From Diadophis punctatus similis (Eukaryota; Chordata; Lepidosauria; Squamata; Dipsadidae), in the NCBI GenBank assembly GCA_023053685.1, contig JALIGW010000001.1, forward strand, positions 162,808,547-162,872,546: a DNA stretch of 64,000 bases, read 5' to 3'. The position numbers and the translations under genes were made by a program. Below the pieces are notes generated by a model that saw only the letters and a list, made by a program, of their open reading frames with translations, searched no databases and was not told where the DNA came from. Below are positions 59,339 through 64,000 of the stretch, piece by piece; positions within the stretch are counted from its first letter, which is position 1, and every line of letters begins with the position of its first letter.

Positions 59339-59854
59339 CAGTGGTGGGTTCCTACCGGTGCAGTCCACTCTATAGCACTGGTAGCGGCCCCCTGGTGACG
59401 TCACAGTACCGGTGCGGTCGGTTGCCGGTGCCTGGGCACTCCCATTTTTTAAAAAAATGTTAAAAATTTTTAAAAATTTTCTTCTGCACATGCCCAGAAG
59501 CCGAGCTTCCGGCACTGCGCATGCTCTGCCTTCCTACCCCACAGTGAGTCCAAGCAGGGGAGGATGGCTGAGGGAGCACATGAGACGCTGAAAGAACGGG
59601 CGGCAGGAGCTATCTCCATTCCCCTCCCTTCAGCAGTCTGAGAAGCCATGAACGTGCGGTGATGATCCTAGGCATTTTCGCACGTTTGAGGCTTCTCGAG
59701 CTGCTGAGAGGAGGGGGAATGGGCGGCAGGACCTATCTCAGTTCCCCTCCCTTCAGAGAAGCCACGCCCACCCGGTCACATGGCTGGCAAGCTACACCCA
59801 TAAAATAAGCCACGCCCACAGAGTGGTAGTAAAAAAATTAGGAACCCGCCCCTG
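59339..59854. mobile_element. hAT MITE, 516 bp, perfect 8-bp TSD
   Basis: Termini CAGTGGTGGGTTCCTACCGG and TTAGGAACCCGCCCCTG; flanks GTGATAGC at 59331-59338 and 59855-59862. The interior has a repeated GGCGGCAGGA..TATCTC..TTCCCCTCCCTTCAG block (59610 and 59722 areas) and an inverted repeat around GTGCG..CGCAC. Confidence 0.94.
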
Positions 59855-59862
59855 GTGATAGC

Positions 59863-61033
59863 AATGTCATCAAGACATGGCAGAAAAAAGAGGTTGCTGG
59901 ACTACTTTTATATGATCGTTAGGAAAAAGTGGGGAAAAGATTCAGAGACCCATGGGCAATTTATGCTAAAAGTGGCACCAAGTTAATTGAAAATGGTTCA
60001 AAGAATGCACACACAAATAAGATGGAATAGAAAGGACAACTATCATGCATTCTGCATCCTGCATCACTATGATTGGACATAACAGCAGGGAAAAGACATC
60101 AAACTGTAGCTGGACAACAGAAAACTCAAGAAAAGCAGAAACATCAGCATTTTTATATAGGTTAAGTAAGTACACAGTTAGCATTATTTTATTTGTTAAC
60201 AATTCTTAAATTTGAAGTGCGTTAAGTTGCTAAAAAATCGCTCATCATATCAGAATGAATTGTAGGAATGACTTTTAGCAGAGATGCTTTACTATGGTAG
60301 TGCAACCATTTTTTAATTTCTCAAAGCAATTCTGGAATTCACTAGCAACAGTTAATATGCATGTAATATAAATTATGTACATCTGAATTTCAATTACTGT
60401 TTAGAATCCCTGGGTACTTTGCTTTGTGAGCATCCCTGCAAGTGGGAATGAATTTCAACCACATTTCCATCATTTTAAATACTATTTCAGATGAACTAAA
60501 ATTAATGGCAACCAAGAACTGAAAGTGAACTCTGAAAACGTAATAAGAGAAGATACTGAATTATTTATTGAAATTCCATGACACTGCTAGCACAATTAGA
60601 AACAGTATGTGTGTACAGCTCTTGCAAATTTTGAAATAGAATGTTTTACTTACAGTCCAACTACTATTTAATCTGGCATCTTCATCTCAAACATTTCCTC
60701 AGAATTCTGTCCTGATTTCAGTTTAACTTGCTTCAGACAAACTGCTTTAAATTCTGAAACCTAAAGGTACAATCCTATTGTCCTAAGATGTGGTGATTTA
60801 AGAGCACAATTTACAAAATCCTGCAGTTTCCTCACAATCTGTTCTTTTTCAGATGTGTTGGACTTCAGAACCTTCCAGAACCTTCAAAGGCTTGGAATTC
60901 TGCCATTTGAACTTCAGAACATTTGAAGGGAAATGTCAGATTGAGAGTTCAATGAAAACGATGTTTTACTGCAGAAGATATGCAGCATGGATAGGCTTGT
61001 AGGATGTTAAATTTGGCATATTACTACCACCAG
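59863..61033. other. No recognised feature
   Basis: AT-rich DNA; no gene or named repeat. Confidence 0.4.
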
Positions 61034-61520
61034 AACACTTGTTCTTGTGTTTTTAATTATTTTTATTAAAGGATTTTTACAGAATAAAAACAATACAAAT
61101 TTAGAGAAAAGGGGAAGGAAGAGTAAAAAAAAGAAAACTGATAATAGAAAAGATTATATAGAGAGAAGTGGACTTTAGTCTTCTTTATAGTAGTTATAAA
61201 TTCATTTATGTTTTATCCTCTCTCTCATTGTGATTGTGTTTATCACTGCAGCTCCCTTCTTTCCATATTCCACCCTTTCTACTCATCAAGCCTATAAACC
61301 ACAAGTTCATTTTTTTCTGTTTCAGCAAAAAAAAAAAGTCCATGAAGGGTTTCATGTCATGACAGTAGTTACTGTCTTTTCTCTAATCAAATAAATCATT
61401 TTTGTAATCTCTGCAAATTCTGTCATCTTCACCAGCAAGAACTCCACTGTGGGTATTTCAGTCTTAATACTTGCTCTTGGTGTATTGACAAATAGAGAAG
61501 TGCTATAGATGGAACAAAGA
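61034..61520 (-). mobile_element. L1-type LINE 3' end, antisense
   Basis: TTTTTATTAAAGGATTTTTA, then an A/G-rich stretch, TTACTGTCTTTTCTCTAATC, CAAATTCTGTCATCTTCACC and TATTTCAGTCTTAATACTTG follow the antisense order of a reptilian L1 end as I recall it. 5'-truncated. Confidence 0.65.
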
Positions 61521-61899
61521 AAAAGCAAGCCTATGCCAAATCAAGCCTTGGCTATCTTAGTATCAACATAAAAGACATCAGGAAATGGATGTAATACCAA
61601 AGACAGTAAAAAGGAAAAGATGAATACAATAAATATCAATATTTCTTAACAGATTTTCCCATTTACATCAGCAGTCTGGAGTGCATGATTTGACATAACT
61701 CAGTATTTAAGATGATTCTCAAACCTGATCCTTCAAACTATATTTTCATTTAAAACAAATCAAACAATATGAGCTTTGATCATTTCTCCATGGTATTTCT
61801 ATTTTCAGTCTATCAGCGCTCATCCAGTCCACTAGCAATATAGTGGGAGTTCTGACAGTCCTGATAAAGGAATGATTTTCTCTTAAAGGCCATTAAAAG

Positions 61900-62060
61900 A
61901 TCATTGAAAGAAAGTAAACAATTAATTCCTGGGAAAGCAGACTCAAAATAACCCTGACTGGATTCTGTTTGGCATAAGATGAGGCAGGGAGAAATTCTGG
62001 CAGGCTGACAAGATTCTGTTACTTTTCTCTACAGTCAATAAAGTAGCAAATTGGCAGCCA
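61900..62060 (+). mobile_element. Possible LTR remnant
   Basis: CTGACAAGATTCTGTTACTT and CTACAGTCAATAAAGTAGC include an AATAAA signal. The word GACAAGATTCTGT followed after 17-19 bp by CAATAAAG recurs at 50899-50935. Confidence 0.3.
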
Positions 62061-62085
62061 ATGGAACCCCCACAATATTGTTATC

Positions 62086-62350
62086 CAGGGGTGGGTTCCA
62101 GATTCTGCTACTGCCAGTTTGCTCAGGGACGTGCTGTGCGGGTGGGCGCGTTGCGCACATACACGTGCACGCACAGTACTTAAAAAAAGCTTTTGCACAT
62201 GCGCAGAAGCAAAAAACAAGATGGTGGTGCATATGGCGCTGCCGAGAGAACCGGCTCGGGGGTGTGGCAGGCCTGGGTCACTGCTGGTTCCAGCGAACCA
62301 GGCCGCCAAGTTACTAACAGTTCCATAGAACCAGTCCGAACCCACCTCTG
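62086..62350. mobile_element. hAT MITE, 265 bp, perfect 8-bp TSD
   Basis: Termini CAGGGGTGGGTTCC and CGAACCCACCTCTG; flanks TTGTTATC at 62078-62085 and 62351-62358. Interior GC-rich with TTTTGCACATGCGCAGAAGC. Confidence 0.95.
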
Positions 62351-62372
62351 TTGTTATCACTCTATCATATTC

Positions 62373-62753
62373 CAGGTAGTCTTTGAATTGTGGCAATTGA
62401 GCCTAAAATCTCCATTGCTAAGCAAGACAGTTATTAAGTGAGTTTTGCCCAATTTTACAACCTTTCTTACCACAGTAGTGACTCACTGCAGTTAAATTAG
62501 TAATACAGTTGTTAAGTGAGTCTGGCTTTCCCACTGGCTTTGCTTGTCAAAAGGTCACAAAAGGTGATCACATGATCCCAAGACACTGCAACCATCATAA
62601 ACCAATGCCAGCTACCAAGCATTCAAATTTTGATCACGTGACCATAGTGATGCTGCAACTCTTGTAAGTGTGAAAAATGGTCATGGGTCACTTTTTTCAG
62701 TGTTGTTGAAACTTTGGATATTAAAAGAATGGTTGTAAGTCGAGGATTACCTG
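62373..62753. mobile_element. MITE of the CAGGTAGTCCTC family
   Basis: Left CAGGTAGTCTTTGAATTGTG, right GTCGAGGATTACCTG. Interior words TTGCTAAGCAAGACAGTTAT, GGTGATCACATGATCCCAAG and GTAAGTGTGAAAAATGGTCA match 53526-53855. Confidence 0.85.
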
Positions 62754-62767
62754 TAGTTTGCATTGGT

Positions 62768-62792
62768 TGGCAGGCAGGCAGGCAGGCAGGCA
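62768..62792. repeat. (GGCA)6 microsatellite
   Basis: Six GGCA units. Confidence 0.9.
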
Positions 62793-62992
62793 ATTGTGTT
62801 ATGTATTAGTGTAGCTTCTGATTCACCAAGGAAGCTCCAGGTAGTGCAAATTGCATGTAGAGATAATAAGAGCCTAATCCCTCCAATCAGCACCTCCTGA
62901 TTCAGGAAAGGTTGTATCTGGTAAACCAGCCATTGTCTCCAACCACTGCAAGCCCAGAAGGACCCCCAAATAGTAGAACTGCTCTTTTAGCG

Positions 62993-63264
62993 CAGGGCTC
63001 CACAACCCCCAGGCCATGGCCCACTACCAGGCCGCAGCTCATTTGGAACCGAGCCACGGAAGTGACGGAGAAGTGAGCATGCATAACTACACTTGCGTGA
63101 GCAGTAGGCAAGTGTGTGCACGCAAAGCTCTGTTTGTGCGAATGGCATGTGTGTGTGCCTGCCGCTTGCACAAATGGAGCTGCATGCACACGAACATGCT
63201 CACGCGGAACCATCTCCTCTCCCCCCTCACCGGTCCACAAAGCCAGAAAGGTTGGCGACTGCTG
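62993..63264. mobile_element. hAT-like MITE, 272 bp
   Basis: Left CAGGGCTCCACAACCCCCAG and right GAAAGGTTGGCGACTGCTG are imperfect inverted ends of the CAGGGGTCCCCAACC type. Flanks TTTTAGCG and CTTTAGAA are a poorly matched target duplication. The interior is rich in TGCACGC/GCGTGAGCA motifs. Confidence 0.75.
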
Positions 63265-63289
63265 CTTTAGAAAGACTACCATCCTACTA

Positions 63290-63562
63290 AGAGCTGAAGT
63301 TGGAATTATGTTGGATAAAGAATTAAAAAGAATTTGGGGATTAATATTAAACAGCTTTGCGTGCACACACTTTAAGATTTTACTAAATTTTAATTGTATT
63401 AAATTAGGGCCACATTGAATATTTTATTTTAAATGTATTTTAATGTTTTTTACTTGGCTTAAATGTATTTTAATGTTTTTTACTTGGCTGTTCACTGCCC
63501 TGAGTCCCCTGGAGAAGGGCGGTATATAAATTTAATTAAACTTAAACTTAAACTTAAACTTT
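63290..63562 (+). mobile_element. L2-type LINE 3' end with AACTTA tail
   Basis: CTGCCCTGAGTCCCCTGGAG, AAGGGCGGTATATAAATTTA and (AACTTA)n form the end. A 30-bp direct duplication (63431-63460, 63461-63490) lies upstream. The 5' limit is approximate. Confidence 0.75.
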
Positions 63563-64000
63563 TGTCGTGGATTTATTACCTGTGAAAACTTTCCACTGCA
63601 TAACAGTTCTCTGTTTAAATATCAAATGATTTTTCATTGCCCAATAAAAGGCCCTATAAATGCTGCTTATGTAATAATTTATAACAATACTCATTTCAAC
63701 TGCAACACAAAATACATTTCCTCTTCTGATGTTCACCAGCATCTCTTTAAACTAAATTGACCATTCAGCCACACACCAAAAGGGAAAACAAAATAATAGT
63801 ACTATAATGCCAGTTGAATATCACAAATACAACCGAGATCTAGAAAAAAACCGGTAACAAAAGCAAACATTAATCTAGCAATTGCAGCAGCACTTACAAT
63901 AAGTAGCTAAGGTCAGGAAGACCCACAAGTACTGTATATAAAAAAAGTTCTTGAAAGATGGTCATAAAAACCATAGCAAGGATTAGTTACTTTTAAGAAC
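63563..64000. other. No recognised feature
   Basis: AT-rich DNA to the window end; no exon recognised. Confidence 0.4.

Noticed and set aside
62902..63366. 154-codon minus-strand open frame
   Set aside because: It spans the hAT-like MITE at 62993-63264; His/Ala/Cys-rich composition comes from the GCATGCAC repeats.

Overview
The window looks like nuclear DNA of a squamate reptile, most probably a snake. The evidence is one vertebrate gene on the minus strand with long introns, embedded in AT-rich DNA full of squamate-type repeats: Sauria SINEs with ACCTTT tails, two tRNA-headed SINE families, CR1 and L2-type LINE 3' ends, a reptilian L1 family, many hAT MITEs with 8-bp target duplications, and solo LTRs. 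There are no bacterial-type operons, CRISPR arrays or phage genes.

The gene is CLIC5 (chloride intracellular channel 5). Five coding exons are on the minus strand: 47419-47528, 47015-47140, 45702-45808, 27157-27338 and 24346-24513 (with the stop). Splice phases fit exactly and the joined reading frame is open for 230 residues, so the copy looks functional. Exon sizes 110/126/107/182 match the usual vertebrate CLIC layout as I recall it. Only exon 1 (about 20 residues of the short isoform, or a longer tissue-specific first exon) is missing. I could not find it in 47.5-64 kb, so that stretch is intron 1 and/or upstream DNA. Most exons are too short to stand out as ORFs and were found by reading the translated minus strand and the splice sites.

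Layout. 1-23 kb is DNA downstream of CLIC5 and holds no recognised gene. It has a truncated hAT MITE at the left edge, a hAT element with 114-bp internal repeats (3130-3687), L1, L2 and CR1 fragments, a long AG microsatellite, a solo LTR (12941-13216), a hAT element that has captured a host intron-exon fragment encoding a coiled coil (15253-16034), and a Sauria SINE with a clear target duplication (20302-20645). 23.3-24.1 kb holds a Helitron-like element with interleaved inverted repeats. 24.3-47.5 kb is CLIC5 with its introns; intron 4 is 18.4 kb and carries a decayed reverse-transcriptase gene, SINEs and two adjacent hAT MITEs. 47.5-64 kb is repeat-dense, with a second solo LTR, a three-level nest of insertions (52.6-53.9 kb), a TA-flanked DNA transposon with a near-perfect palindromic MITE inside it (54.5-55.6 kb), and a cluster of MITEs at 62.1-63.3 kb.

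No convincing new biological system is visible. The most interesting items are the host-gene capture in the hAT element, the interleaved inverted repeats, and the nested insertions, which give a relative time order for several repeat families.
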